Shown in pieces: positions 1-8,819 of a stretch of DNA of 64,000 nt. The position numbers and the translations under genes were made by a program. Source of the DNA: Mycobacterium sp. Aquia_213 (lineage in GTDB: Bacteria; Actinomycetota; Actinomycetes; Mycobacteriales; Mycobacteriaceae); contig NZ_CP113116.1 in the NCBI RefSeq assembly GCF_026625985.1, positions 496,001 through 560,000 on the forward strand. The letters run 5' to 3'. The notes under the pieces were generated by a model. It was not told the DNA's origin. It saw only the letters and a list, made by a program, of their open reading frames with translations, and searched no databases. The first letter of the stretch is position 1. Each line of letters starts with the position of its first letter.

Positions 1-2048
1 AAGGCAGCATCCTGGGCGAGCTGCTGGTCTACGTGCTGCCGCTGCTGTTGCTGGTCGGGCTGTTCGTGATGTTCTCGCGCATGCAGGGCGGCGCCCGGAT
101 GGGTTTCGGCTTCGGCAAATCGCGCGCCAAGCAGCTCTCCAAGGACATGCCGAAGACCACGTTCGCCGACGTTGCCGGCGTCGACGAGGCGGTCGAGGAG
201 CTCTACGAGATCAAGGACTTCCTGCAGAACCCGGCGCGGTACCAGGCGCTGGGCGCCAAGATCCCCAAGGGCGTGCTGCTCTACGGGCCGCCGGGAACCG
301 GAAAGACGTTGCTGGCCCGCGCGGTGGCCGGTGAGGCCGGGGTGCCGTTCTTCACCATCTCGGGTTCCGATTTCGTCGAGATGTTCGTCGGTGTCGGTGC
401 CTCGCGAGTGCGCGACCTGTTCGAGCAGGCCAAGCAGAACACCCCGTGCATCATCTTCGTCGACGAGATCGACGCGGTGGGCCGCCAGCGTGGCGCCGGG
501 CTCGGTGGTGGCCACGACGAGCGCGAGCAGACGCTGAACCAGTTGCTGGTCGAGATGGACGGCTTCGGCGAGCGCGCCGGCGTCATCCTGATCGCCGCGA
601 CCAACCGGCCCGACATCCTGGACCCGGCGCTGCTGCGCCCGGGCCGCTTCGACCGGCAGATCCCGGTGTCCAATCCCGACCTGGCGGGCCGGCGTGCGGT
701 GCTGGCCGTGCACTCGAAGGGCAAGCCGGTCGCTCCCGACGCCGACCTCGAAGGGCTGGCCAAGCGCACCGTCGGCATGACCGGTGCGGATTTGGCCAAC
801 GTCATCAACGAGGCCGCACTGTTGACCGCCCGGGAAAACGGCACCGTGATCACCGGCCCCGCCCTCGAGGAGGCGGTGGATCGGGTGATCGGTGGCCCGC
901 GCCGCAAGGGCCGGATCATCAGCGAGCACGAAAAGAAGATCACCGCCTACCACGAAGGCGGGCACACGCTGGCCGCCTGGGCGATGCCCGACATCGACCC
1001 GGTCTACAAGGTGACGATCCTGGCCCGGGGACGGACCGGCGGGCACGCGGTCGCGGTGCCCGAGGACGATAAGGGGCTGCGGACCCGTTCGGAGATGATT
1101 GCCCAGCTGGTGTTCGCGATGGGTGGGCGCGCCGCCGAGGAGCTGGTCTTCCGCGAGCCGACCACCGGCGCGGTCTCCGACATCGAGCAGGCCACCAAGA
1201 TCGCGCGGGCGATGGTCACCGAGTACGGCATGAGTTCCAAACTCGGCGCCGTCAAATACGGCACCGAACACGGCGACCCCTTCCTGGGCCGGACCATGGG
1301 CAACCAGGCCGACTACTCCCACGAGGTCGCGCGCGACATCGACGACGAGGTCCGCAAGCTGATCGAGGCCGCGCACACCGAAGCGTGGGAGATCCTTACC
1401 GAATACCGCGATGTGCTCGACACATTGGCCGGCGAGCTGCTGGAAAAAGAAACCCTGCACCGAGCCGAGTTGCAGGCGATCTTCGGCGACGTCGAAAAGC
1501 GGCCCCGGCTCACGGTGTTCGACGATTTCGGCGGCCGCATCCCGTCGGACAAGCCGCCGATCAAGACGCCCGGCGAGCTGGCGATCGAGCGCGGCGAGCC
1601 TTGGCCCCAGCCGGTTCCCGAGCCGGCTTTCAAAGCCGCGATCGCGGCCGCCAGCCAGGCCGCCGAGGCCGCGCGCGCGGAGGCCGACAGAAAAGCCCAC
1701 GGCCCCAACGGTTCTCATGGTGGTCAGGGCGCAGGTGATCGCGACGGCTCGGCGCCCCGTCCCACCCAGCCGGACTACGGTGCTCCGGCCGGCTGGTATG
1801 CGCCCGGATGGCCGCCGCCACCGCAGCAGCAACAACCCCAGGGTCACTGGTATCCGCCTCCGCCGCAGCCCTATTGGCCCCAGCCGGCCCCGAGTTATCC
1901 GGGCCAGCAGAGTCGGGGCCAGGGGCAGCCGTCGTACCCGCCCTATCCGCCCTACCCCCCGCCTGCGCAGCCCAGTCCAGATCCGGGAAAATCGCCTGAC
2001 CAACCGGATGAAGACGTAAGCCGGCCCAACCCGCCGGCCCGGGGCTGA
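1..2048 (+). CDS. ftsH: FtsH membrane-bound ATP-dependent zinc metalloprotease (5' end outside window)
   Basis: The reading frame is open from base 3, so the start codon and the first transmembrane segment lie upstream. The visible part begins with a hydrophobic segment (second transmembrane helix, around VLPLLLLVGLFVMF). An AAA+ domain follows with Walker A GPPGTGKT, Walker B IIFVDEID and an arginine-finger region. The protease domain carries the zinc motif HEGGH. FtsH degrades misfolded or short-lived membrane and cytosolic proteins. The last 100 or so residues form a Pro/Gln/Tyr-rich tail with PPYPPYPPP-type runs, which is common in mycobacterial FtsH and absent from the E. coli protein. 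It sits 15 bp upstream of folE, as in M. tuberculosis. Confidence 0.96.
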   Translation, partial: GSILGELLVYVLPLLLLVGLFVMFSRMQGGARMGFGFGKSRAKQLSKDMPKTTFADVAGVDEAVEELYEIKDFLQNPARYQALGAKIPKGVLLYGPPGTGKTLLARAVAGEAGVPFFTISGSDFVEMFVGVGASRVRDLFEQAKQNTPCIIFVDEIDAVGRQRGAGLGGGHDEREQTLNQLLVEMDGFGERAGVILIAATNRPDILDPALLRPGRFDRQIPVSNPDLAGRRAVLAVHSKGKPVAPDADLEGLAKRTVGMTGADLANVINEAALLTARENGTVITGPALEEAVDRVIGGPRRKGRIISEHEKKITAYHEGGHTLAAWAMPDIDPVYKVTILARGRTGGHAVAVPEDDKGLRTRSEMIAQLVFAMGGRAAEELVFREPTTGAVSDIEQATKIARAMVTEYGMSSKLGAVKYGTEHGDPFLGRTMGNQADYSHEVARDIDDEVRKLIEAAHTEAWEILTEYRDVLDTLAGELLEKETLHRAELQAIFGDVEKRPRLTVFDDFGGRIPSDKPPIKTPGELAIERGEPWPQPVPEPAFKAAIAAASQAAEAARAEADRKAHGPNGSHGGQGAGDRDGSAPRPTQPDYGAPAGWYAPGWPPPPQQQQPQGHWYPPPPQPYWPQPAPSYPGQQSRGQGQPSYPPYPPYPPPAQPSPDPGKSPDQPDEDVSRPNPPARG

Positions 2049-2063
2049 CGAACGGAGAATTCG

Positions 2064-2672
2064 ATGGTGCTGCCGGATACCCGCGCCGCGTCCAATGGCG
2101 CACGGGCGTTCGACCAGCCACGTGCGGAGGCGGCGGTCCGCGAGCTGTTGTACGCGATCGGCGAAGACCCGGAGCGAGAAGGGTTGCGGGACACTCCCGC
2201 CCGCGTCGCTCGCGCATACCGGGAAATCTTCTCCGGGCTCTACACCGACCCCGCCGACGTGCTCAACACCATGTTCGACGAAGAGCACGACGAGTTGGTG
2301 ATCGTCAAGGAAATCCCGCTGTACTCCACCTGCGAGCATCACCTGGTGTCGTTCCACGGCGTAGCTCACGTCGGCTACATCCCCGGCCAGGACGGCAGGG
2401 TGACCGGGTTGTCGAAAATCGCGCGGCTGGTTGACCTTTACGCCAAGCGGCCGCAGGTTCAGGAGCGGCTCACCAGCCAGATCGCCGATGCCCTGGTGAA
2501 TCGGCTCGACCCGCGCGGGGTGATCGTGGTGGTTGAGGCCGAGCACTTGTGCATGGCGATGCGCGGGGTGCGTAAGCCCGGAGCCACCACCACGACCTCG
2601 GCGGTGCGCGGGCAATTCAAAACCGATGCTGCCTCACGAGCCGAAGCGCTCGACCTCATCCTGCGTAAGTGA
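2064..2672 (+). CDS. folE: GTP cyclohydrolase I
   Basis: Catalyses GTP to 7,8-dihydroneopterin triphosphate, the first step of folate synthesis. The 202-residue protein has the family length. It shows the zinc-site cysteine/histidine segment STCEHHLVSFHG and the later conserved segment VVVEAEHLCMAMRGVRKPG with the second zinc cysteine. The ATG is preceded by a GGAG ribosome binding site. The stop codon overlaps the folP GTG start (GTGA), so the folate genes are translationally coupled. This is the first gene of folE-folP-folB-folK. Confidence 0.97.
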   Translation: MVLPDTRAASNGARAFDQPRAEAAVRELLYAIGEDPEREGLRDTPARVARAYREIFSGLYTDPADVLNTMFDEEHDELVIVKEIPLYSTCEHHLVSFHGVAHVGYIPGQDGRVTGLSKIARLVDLYAKRPQVQERLTSQIADALVNRLDPRGVIVVVEAEHLCMAMRGVRKPGATTTTSAVRGQFKTDAASRAEALDLILRK

Positions 2673-3511
2673 GTTCGTCGCCTGTGCAGGTCGTCGGGGT
2701 TGTGAACGTCACTGACGACTCCTTCTCAGATGGCGGGCGCTACCTCAGTATCGACAACGCCGTCGCGCACGGCGTGGCATTGGCGGCCGAAGGCGCGGGA
2801 ATCGTCGACGTCGGGGGGGAGTCGACCCGGCCCGGTGCCACCCGGATCGATCCTCGGATCGAGAGTTCCCGCGTCGTTCCTGTCGTCAAAGAACTTGTGG
2901 CGCAGGGTATTACGGTAAGCATCGACACCATGCACGCGGAAGTCGCCCGTGCGGCGTTGGAGAACGGCGCGCGGATCGTCAACGACGTGTCCGGCGGACG
3001 GGCCGATCCCGCGATGGCGCCGGTGGTGGCCGAGGCCGGGGTGCGGTGGGTGTTGATGCATTGGCGATCGGTGTCGTCCGAGCATCCGCACCAGGCCCCG
3101 CACTACCGCGACGTGGTGGCCGAGGTGCGTTCGGAATTGCTGGCCAGCGTCGACGACGCGATGGCCGCCGGTGTCGATCCAGCGAAGCTGATCATCGACC
3201 CCGGGCTCGGATTCGCCAAGACGGGGCAACACAATTGGGCGTTGTTGCATGCCTTGCCCGAGCTGGTGTCCACCGGGGTGCCGGTACTCCTGGGTGCCTC
3301 GCGTAAACGGTTCCTCGGTACGCTGTTGGCCGGATCGGATGGGTCGCCGCGACCGCCCGACGGACGCGAGACGGCGACCGCGGTGATTTCCGCGCTGGCC
3401 GCCCTCCACGGGGCCTGGGGTGTGCGAGTGCACGATGTGCGGGCCTCGGTCGACGCCCTCAAGGTCGTCGGCGCCTGGACGCAGACGGAGCGGACTGAAA
3501 ACGATGGCTGA
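2669..3511 (+). CDS. folP1: Dihydropteroate synthase
   Basis: Condenses 6-hydroxymethyl-dihydropterin pyrophosphate with p-aminobenzoate; it is the target of sulfonamides. The 280-residue TIM barrel shows the DHPS signatures NVTDDSFSDGG near the N terminus, GGESTRPGA, the pterin-site segment IDPGLGFAKT, and GASRKRF near the C terminus. The GTG start overlaps the folE stop, and the stop overlaps the folB start by 8 bp. All key motifs are intact, so it resembles the functional FolP1 rather than the divergent FolP2 paralogue known in mycobacteria. Confidence 0.97.
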   Translation: MSSSPVQVVGVVNVTDDSFSDGGRYLSIDNAVAHGVALAAEGAGIVDVGGESTRPGATRIDPRIESSRVVPVVKELVAQGITVSIDTMHAEVARAALENGARIVNDVSGGRADPAMAPVVAEAGVRWVLMHWRSVSSEHPHQAPHYRDVVAEVRSELLASVDDAMAAGVDPAKLIIDPGLGFAKTGQHNWALLHALPELVSTGVPVLLGASRKRFLGTLLAGSDGSPRPPDGRETATAVISALAALHGAWGVRVHDVRASVDALKVVGAWTQTERTENDG

Positions 3512-3902
3512 CCGAATCGAGTTGCGCGGCTTGACAGTTCACGGCCGCCACGGAGTCTACGAATTCGAGCGGATCAATGGGCAGGAGTTCGTCGTCGACA
3601 TCGTGGCGTGGATCGATCTGGTCGACGCCGCCGCCAGCGACGACTTGGCCGACACCCACGACTACGTTGCCCTGGCCGAGCGGGCCGCCGCGATCGTCGC
3701 GGGCCCCGCCCGGAACCTGATCGAAACGGTGGGCGCCGAGATCGCCGACTTCGTGATGGACGACGAGCGCGTGCACGCCGTCGAGGTCACGGTGCACAAA
3801 CCGCATGCCCCGATCGAGCAGCAGTTCGCCGACGTAGCGGTGGTGATCCGGCGGTCGCGGCGCGGCGGGCGCGGTTCGGTGATTCCCGCGGGCGGCGTGT
3901 GA
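3504..3902 (+). CDS. folB: Dihydroneopterin aldolase
   Basis: Converts dihydroneopterin to 6-hydroxymethyl-dihydropterin and glycolaldehyde. I chose the ATG at 3504, which overlaps the folP end and gives 132 residues beginning MADRIELRGLTVHGRHGV, the conserved FolB N terminus. An upstream in-frame start at 3420 would add folP-encoded sequence and is unlikely. The conserved catalytic lysine lies in EVTVHKPHAPI. The stop overlaps the folK ATG by one base. Confidence 0.95.
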   Translation: MADRIELRGLTVHGRHGVYEFERINGQEFVVDIVAWIDLVDAAASDDLADTHDYVALAERAAAIVAGPARNLIETVGAEIADFVMDDERVHAVEVTVHKPHAPIEQQFADVAVVIRRSRRGGRGSVIPAGGV

Positions 3903-4426
3903 TGACGCGCGTCGTACTGTCCATCGGCTCCAACCTCGGGGACCGGCTGGCGCGGCTGCAGTCGGTCGTCGACGGGCTCGGCGACGCGTTGCTCGCGGTC
4001 TCACCCGTGTACGAGACGGTCCCGTGGGGGCGCGTGGAGCAGGGGCCGTTCCTCAACGCGGTGCTGATCGCCGACGACCCGGCCCTCGACGGGCAGGGCT
4101 GGCTGCGCCGCGCGCAGGAGTTCGAGCAGGCCGCGGGGCGGATTCGCGGCGAGCGCTGGGGCCCGCGCACCCTGGACGTGGACCTGATCGCCTGCTACGA
4201 CGAGACCGAGATCACCTCCGTCGAGAACAATCTGACGTTGCCGCACCCGCTGGCCCATCTGCGGGCGTTCGTCATGATCCCGTGGCTGGACATCGACCCG
4301 GACGCCCAGCTGACGTTGCCCGGGGGGCCACAGCCCGTCGCCCGTCTGGTGACCGAGCTGGAGGCGGCCGATCGGGAGAGCGTGCGGTTGTCCGGGCTGA
4401 CGCTCGAGCCGGAATCGAAGACCTGA
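3902..4426 (+). CDS. folK: 2-amino-4-hydroxy-6-hydroxymethyldihydropteridine pyrophosphokinase
   Basis: Transfers pyrophosphate from ATP to 6-hydroxymethyl-dihydropterin, giving the FolP substrate. The 174-residue protein starts MTRVVLSIGSNLGDR and carries the HPPK signatures FLNAV and WGPRTLDVDLI, whose two aspartates bind magnesium, followed by LPHPLAHLRAFV. The ATG at 3902 fits this N terminus; the longer open frame from 3608 is folB-overlapping sequence. It is coupled to folB upstream and to the DUF3180 gene downstream by a TGATG overlap. Confidence 0.96.
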   Translation: MTRVVLSIGSNLGDRLARLQSVVDGLGDALLAVSPVYETVPWGRVEQGPFLNAVLIADDPALDGQGWLRRAQEFEQAAGRIRGERWGPRTLDVDLIACYDETEITSVENNLTLPHPLAHLRAFVMIPWLDIDPDAQLTLPGGPQPVARLVTELEAADRESVRLSGLTLEPESKT

Positions 4427-4902
4427 TGGGGCCGACCCGGAAACGTGACCTGACGGCCGCGGTGGTCGGTGCTGCGTTTCTGGGGTATTTGCTGGTCAAG
4501 GGGCTGTTCCGGTGGTTTCCGCCGATCACGGTGTGGACCGGTCTGTCGTTGCTCGCGGTCGCCGTCGCCGAGGCGCTGTGGGCGCGTTACGTGCGGGCCA
4601 AGATCAACGACGGGGAAATCGGTGACGGACCCGGCCGGTTGCACCCGCTCGCGGTGGCCCGCGGCCTGATGGTCGCCAAGGCGTCGGCCTGGGTGGGTGC
4701 CCTGGTCCTGGGTTGGTGGATCGGCATCCTGGTGTTTTTCCTGCCGCGCCGATCGTGGCTGCGGGTCGCCGCGGAGGACACCACCGGAACGGTGGTGGCC
4801 GCCGTCAGCGCGCTGGCGCTGTTGGTCGCCGCGCTGTGGCTGCAGGCTTGCTGCAAGTCCCCGCCGGATCCCACCGACCACGCCGAGGGAGCGGAAAGCT
4901 AG
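4426..4902 (+). CDS. DUF3180 family membrane protein (Rv3605c-like)
   Basis: This 158-residue protein starts at an ATG overlapping the folK stop. It has four hydrophobic stretches (near residues 10-25, 35-50, 85-105 and 120-145) and looks like a small integral membrane protein of the actinobacterial DUF3180 family. It follows folK in M. tuberculosis as well (Rv3605c). No catalytic motif is visible and its function is unknown. Conserved coupling to the folate genes hints at co-expression rather than a proven role in folate metabolism. Confidence 0.85.
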   Translation: MGPTRKRDLTAAVVGAAFLGYLLVKGLFRWFPPITVWTGLSLLAVAVAEALWARYVRAKINDGEIGDGPGRLHPLAVARGLMVAKASAWVGALVLGWWIGILVFFLPRRSWLRVAAEDTTGTVVAAVSALALLVAALWLQACCKSPPDPTDHAEGAES

Positions 4903-5046
4903 GCGCCCGGCAAGGTTGCGGACCACCACTCGGGCCGGCCACACCCTACGGGCCAATTAACTGCGATTGATCAGCGAATTAACCCAGGTGAGAATCGCCG
5001 GAGTCGTGCGACACGCTCAGTGACGTCGCACAGGTATTGTCAGGCC

Positions 5047-6453
5047 ATGACCGTTCTGTCCCGCGGCGCCCGGGTCCGGCGCGGCGGCCGCAGGCCGGGG
5101 TGGGTGCTCTTGACGGCGTTGCTGGTCCTCGCAATAGGGGCCAGTTCCGCACTGGTTTTCACCAATCGCGTGGAACTTCTCAAGCTCGCTGTGATCCTGG
5201 CGCTGTGGGCCGCAGTCGCCGGCGCCTTCGTGTCGGTGCTGTACCGCCGGCAAAGCGATGCCGATCAGTCGCGGGTGCGCGACCTGAAGTTGGTCTACGA
5301 CTTGCAACTGGACCGGGAGATCTCGGCCCGGCGCGAATACGAGCTGACCGTCGAGTCCCAGCTGCGTCGCGAGCTGGCCTCCGAGATACGCGCCCAGGCC
5401 GCCGACGATCTGGCCGCGCTGCGCGCCGAAGTGGCGTCGTTGCGGACCAGCCTGGAAATCCTGTTCGACACCGATCTCGAGCAGCGGCCCGCGCTGGAGA
5501 CCCTCGAGACCGATACGCCGCCCGCCCGCGCTTACAGCGACTGGGACCGCAATGGCGAGAGCTCGGGGGCCGATTGGGTGACCAGCGACCGCGTCACCTC
5601 GGTCCGCGAGGGCAGCTCGGTCAGTTCGTCCGAACCCCGCACCGACGAGTCCGCGATCATCGACGTGCCCGAAGAACCGCTGCTCCCGCCCCGCTCGCGG
5701 GAGCGGGTCCGGTTCCAGTACGAAGGCCAGCAAGAGGCGTCCTACCCGCCGCCGCAGCAGGTGCAATACCCCGAGGCCCCGCCGTACGTTCCGCCGCAGG
5801 ACGTCCCGTATCCGACCCCGCCGATGCCCGCCGCGGCGCAGGCCGACCAGCGATTCGAGCCTGCGCCCTGGCAGTCGAGCCAGCAGCCGGTACCGCCCCC
5901 GGGGCCGCAGCCGGGATCGGTGCGCCCGGACTGGCAGCCGGTCAACGCGGACGGGCTCTGGCTGCCGCCGGGCACCCAGGGCAGCACCTGGGCGGGCGCC
6001 GATGCCGACGCGCCCGCTGCCGCGCCGTCGGGCCGGCGCCGGCGCCGGCATGCCGACCCCGAGGAGCAGTTCGACGGCCCGCCCGTGGAGAACGAACCGT
6101 CGGTGCCGCCGGGTGAATCCGGCCGTCGGGCGCGCTCGCGCCACTCCGCGGAGTACCGCGACTACAGCGTCCGGAACTTCATCTCGACGAACGAGCCCGG
6201 TGCGCCGCCGCCCCCTGCCGCCGCGACCGCACCGCCGCCGCACCCCAGACAGGCACCGCACGACGCGGCGTCACCGCCGCCACGACTGGCTCCCGGGCCG
6301 CACCTGGAGCCGGCTCCCCGGCACCTCGGCGCGGACGAGAGGGTGGACGGCGGCGACGCCGCGCAAACCGGTGGTCAGTCGGTCGCCGACCTGCTGGCCC
6401 GGCTGCAGGTGCAGCCATCCGGCGGTGGCCGGCGTCGTCGCCGGGAAGGCTGA
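5047..6453 (+). CDS. Proline-rich membrane protein, DUF6779-like (Rv3604c-like)
   Basis: The 468-residue protein starts MTVLSRGARVRRGG. Two transmembrane helices lie at about residues 20-40 and 45-65. A charged, probably coiled-coil segment follows (about 75-145), then a long low-complexity Pro/Gln/Arg-rich cytoplasmic-type tail containing several RRRR-type basic patches. A TATTGT -10-like hexamer ends six bases before the ATG, suggesting a leaderless mRNA. A GTG at 5020 would add nine residues but overlaps that element. The function is unknown; the position matches Rv3604c. Confidence 0.82.
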   Translation: MTVLSRGARVRRGGRRPGWVLLTALLVLAIGASSALVFTNRVELLKLAVILALWAAVAGAFVSVLYRRQSDADQSRVRDLKLVYDLQLDREISARREYELTVESQLRRELASEIRAQAADDLAALRAEVASLRTSLEILFDTDLEQRPALETLETDTPPARAYSDWDRNGESSGADWVTSDRVTSVREGSSVSSSEPRTDESAIIDVPEEPLLPPRSRERVRFQYEGQQEASYPPPQQVQYPEAPPYVPPQDVPYPTPPMPAAAQADQRFEPAPWQSSQQPVPPPGPQPGSVRPDWQPVNADGLWLPPGTQGSTWAGADADAPAAAPSGRRRRRHADPEEQFDGPPVENEPSVPPGESGRRARSRHSAEYRDYSVRNFISTNEPGAPPPPAAATAPPPHPRQAPHDAASPPPRLAPGPHLEPAPRHLGADERVDGGDAAQTGGQSVADLLARLQVQPSGGGRRRRREG

Positions 6454-6569
6454 GCTGGGAGCTTCCTCACATTGGGACTGCGTCGCAGATCGATTACAGT
6501 CTTAGTGACCGTCCGGTACCCAGCACCTGGGACTGGAACGAACGAATCAACATTGTGAGGTCGTCTGCG

Positions 6570-7481
6570 ATGAAGCAGTTCGACGGTTTGCGCCCGGCCA
6601 GGCTCAAGGTAGGGATCATTTCGGCTGGCCGGGTGGGTACCGCCCTGGGTGTCGCGCTGGAGCGCGCTGAGCACGTCGTGGTGGCGTGCAGCGCCATCTC
6701 CCATGCGTCGCGCCAGCGGGCGGCTCATCGGCTGCCCGATACCACCGTGGCCGCACCGCCGGACGTGGCTGCCGCCGCCGAGCTGCTGGTGTTGGCGGTG
6801 CCCGACAGCGAACTCGCCGGCCTGGTCTCCGGGCTGGCGGCCACCTCGTCGGTACGGCCCGGCACGATCGTGCTGCACACGTCGGGAGCCAACGGGATCG
6901 GCATTCTGGAGCCGCTCACGCAGCACGGCTGCATACCGCTGGCGATTCACCCGGCGATGACGTTCACCGGCTCCGACGAGGACATCAGCCGGCTGGCGGA
7001 CACCTGCTTCGGCATCACCGCGGCCGACGATGTCGGGTATGCGATCGGGCAGTCGCTGGTGCTGGAGATGGGCGGCGAGCCGTTCTGCGTCCGCGAGGAA
7101 GCCCGCATCCTGTACCACGCCGCCCTGGCCCATGCGGGTAACCACATCGTCGCGGTGCTCGCCGACGCGCTCGACGCGTTGCGGGCCGCACTGCGGGGCA
7201 GCGAACTGCTCGGGCAGCAAACCGTCGACGAACAGCCCGGTGGCCTTGCCGAACGCATCGTCGGGCCGCTGGCCCGGGCCGCGCTGGAGAACACGCTGCA
7301 GCGCGGACAGGCCGCGCTCACCGGTCCGGTTGCCCGCGGCGACGCCGCCGCGGTCGCCGACCATCTGCGCGCGCTGGCGCAGGTCGACCCCGAGCTGGCC
7401 CAGGCCTATCGGGTCAACGCCCTGCGGACCGCACAGCGCGCACACGCTCCCAAGGCCGTCGTCGAGGTGCTGGCGGGATGA
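6570..7481 (+). CDS. Rossmann-like, DUF2520-containing protein (Rv3603c-like)
   Basis: The 303-residue protein starts KQFDGLRPARLKVGIISAGRVGTALG after the ATG, a glycine-rich NAD(P)-binding turn. The rest resembles ketopantoate-reductase or 6-phosphogluconate-dehydrogenase-like folds with a C-terminal helical DUF2520 domain. It directly overlaps panC (ATGA). I infer a role in pantothenate synthesis, possibly reduction of ketopantoate, from this placement and fold, but the reaction is not shown by sequence. The ATG at 6570 gives the same length as the M. tuberculosis protein; a GTG at 6555 would add five residues. Confidence 0.86.
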   Translation: MKQFDGLRPARLKVGIISAGRVGTALGVALERAEHVVVACSAISHASRQRAAHRLPDTTVAAPPDVAAAAELLVLAVPDSELAGLVSGLAATSSVRPGTIVLHTSGANGIGILEPLTQHGCIPLAIHPAMTFTGSDEDISRLADTCFGITAADDVGYAIGQSLVLEMGGEPFCVREEARILYHAALAHAGNHIVAVLADALDALRAALRGSELLGQQTVDEQPGGLAERIVGPLARAALENTLQRGQAALTGPVARGDAAAVADHLRALAQVDPELAQAYRVNALRTAQRAHAPKAVVEVLAG

Positions 7482-8398
7482 ACGCGACGACGGCCCGGCC
7501 ACCGGCCTTCAAGCGGGGCGAACTGAATGTCTACCCGGCGCCCGGCGATGTGTCGAACGTCAGCCGTGCGCTGCGCCACACCGGCCGCCGGGTGATGCTG
7601 GTGCCGACGATGGGCGCGCTGCACGACGGGCATCTGGCCCTGGTCCGCGCCGCTAAGCGGGTACCCGGCTCGGTGGTCGCGGTTTCGATCTTCGTGAATC
7701 CGTTGCAATTCGGCGCCGGAGAAGACCTTGACGCCTACCCGCGCACGCTCGACGACGACCTGGCACTGCTGCGCGGCGAAGGCGTCGAGATCGTGTTCGC
7801 GCCGAACGCCGCGGCGATGTACCCGGACGGTCTGCGCACCACCGTGCAGCCCGGTCCGCTGGCCGCCGAACTCGAGGGCGGCCCTCGGCCAACACATTTC
7901 GCCGGCGTGCTGACCGTCGTGTGCAAGCTGCTGCAGATCGTGCGTCCCGACCGGATCTTCTTCGGCGAGAAGGACTATCAGCAGCTGGTCATGATCCGGC
8001 AGATGACCGCCGACCTGAACTTCGACGTCGAGGTGATCGGCGTGCCGACCGTGCGGGAGTCCGACGGGCTGGCGATGTCGTCGCGCAACCGCTACCTAGA
8101 CTCCGCTCAACGCGAATTGGCGACGACCCTGTCGGCCGCGCTGGTGGCCGGCGCCCACGCCGCCCCGGCCGGCGCACAGGCCACGCTCGACGCGGCACGT
8201 GCTGTGCTCGCCGCCGTGCCTCAGATCGAGGTCGACTACCTGGAGTTGCGTGGCGCAGACCTCGGGCCGCTGCGGTCCGGCAGGCCCGGACGCCTGCTCG
8301 TCGCTGCTCGGCTGGGCAGCACCAGACTGTTGGACAACATCGCGATCGCCGGCACCGATGGGCCGGACGAGTTACCGCAATCACCTTGGAGGAACTGA
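7478..8398 (+). CDS. panC: Pantothenate synthetase
   Basis: ATP-dependent condensation of pantoate and beta-alanine to pantothenate. The 306-residue protein has the nucleotidyltransferase motifs PTMGALHDGHLALV (HIGH-type) and MSSRNRYL (KMSKS-like), with FVNPLQF and FFGEKDYQQL in between. The start overlaps the stop of the DUF2520 gene, and the stop overlaps the panD ATG. The order panC-panD-coaX places three early CoA-pathway enzymes in one transcription unit. Confidence 0.97.
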   Translation: MNATTARPPAFKRGELNVYPAPGDVSNVSRALRHTGRRVMLVPTMGALHDGHLALVRAAKRVPGSVVAVSIFVNPLQFGAGEDLDAYPRTLDDDLALLRGEGVEIVFAPNAAAMYPDGLRTTVQPGPLAAELEGGPRPTHFAGVLTVVCKLLQIVRPDRIFFGEKDYQQLVMIRQMTADLNFDVEVIGVPTVRESDGLAMSSRNRYLDSAQRELATTLSAALVAGAHAAPAGAQATLDAARAVLAAVPQIEVDYLELRGADLGPLRSGRPGRLLVAARLGSTRLLDNIAIAGTDGPDELPQSPWRN

Positions 8399-8817
8399 TG
8401 TTTCGGACGATGCTCAAATCGAAGATCCACCGCGCCACCGTCACACAGGCTGACCTGCACTACGTCGGCTCGGTGACGATCGACGCGGACCTGATGGACG
8501 CGGCCGACCTGCTCGAGGGCGAGCAGGTGACCATCGTGGACATCGACAACGGGGCCCGCCTCGTCACCTACGCGATCACCGGCGAGCGTGGCACCGGCAT
8601 CATCGGAATCAACGGTGCGGCAGCACATCTCGTGCATCCAGGCGACCTGGTGATCCTGATCGCCTACGGGACGATGGAGGACGCCGAGGCGCGCGCCTAC
8701 CAACCGCGCATCGTCTTCGTCGACGCCGGCAACAAGCAGATCGACCTGGGTAGTGATCCGGCATTCGTGCCCGACGATGCGGCCGAGTTGCTCAACCCCC
8801 GGATGGGCGCGCGATAG
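8398..8817 (+). CDS. panD: Aspartate 1-decarboxylase (pyruvoyl enzyme)
   Basis: Makes beta-alanine from aspartate for PanC. The 139-residue proenzyme has the self-cleavage site Gly24-Ser25 in YVGSVTIDAD; Ser25 becomes the pyruvoyl group. The conserved N terminus MFRTMLKSKIHRATVTQADL includes active-site Lys9. Residue 2 is Phe. A TTGGAGG ribosome binding site inside the panC end precedes the ATG. PanD is the known target of pyrazinoic acid in M. tuberculosis, and the protein here looks intact. Confidence 0.97.
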   Translation: MFRTMLKSKIHRATVTQADLHYVGSVTIDADLMDAADLLEGEQVTIVDIDNGARLVTYAITGERGTGIIGINGAAAHLVHPGDLVILIAYGTMEDAEARAYQPRIVFVDAGNKQIDLGSDPAFVPDDAAELLNPRMGAR

Positions 8818-8819
8818 CC

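Noticed and set aside
281..943. Long minus-strand ORF inside ftsH
   Set aside because: It is antisense to the conserved AAA+ domain; low-complexity composition typical of high-GC shadow frames.
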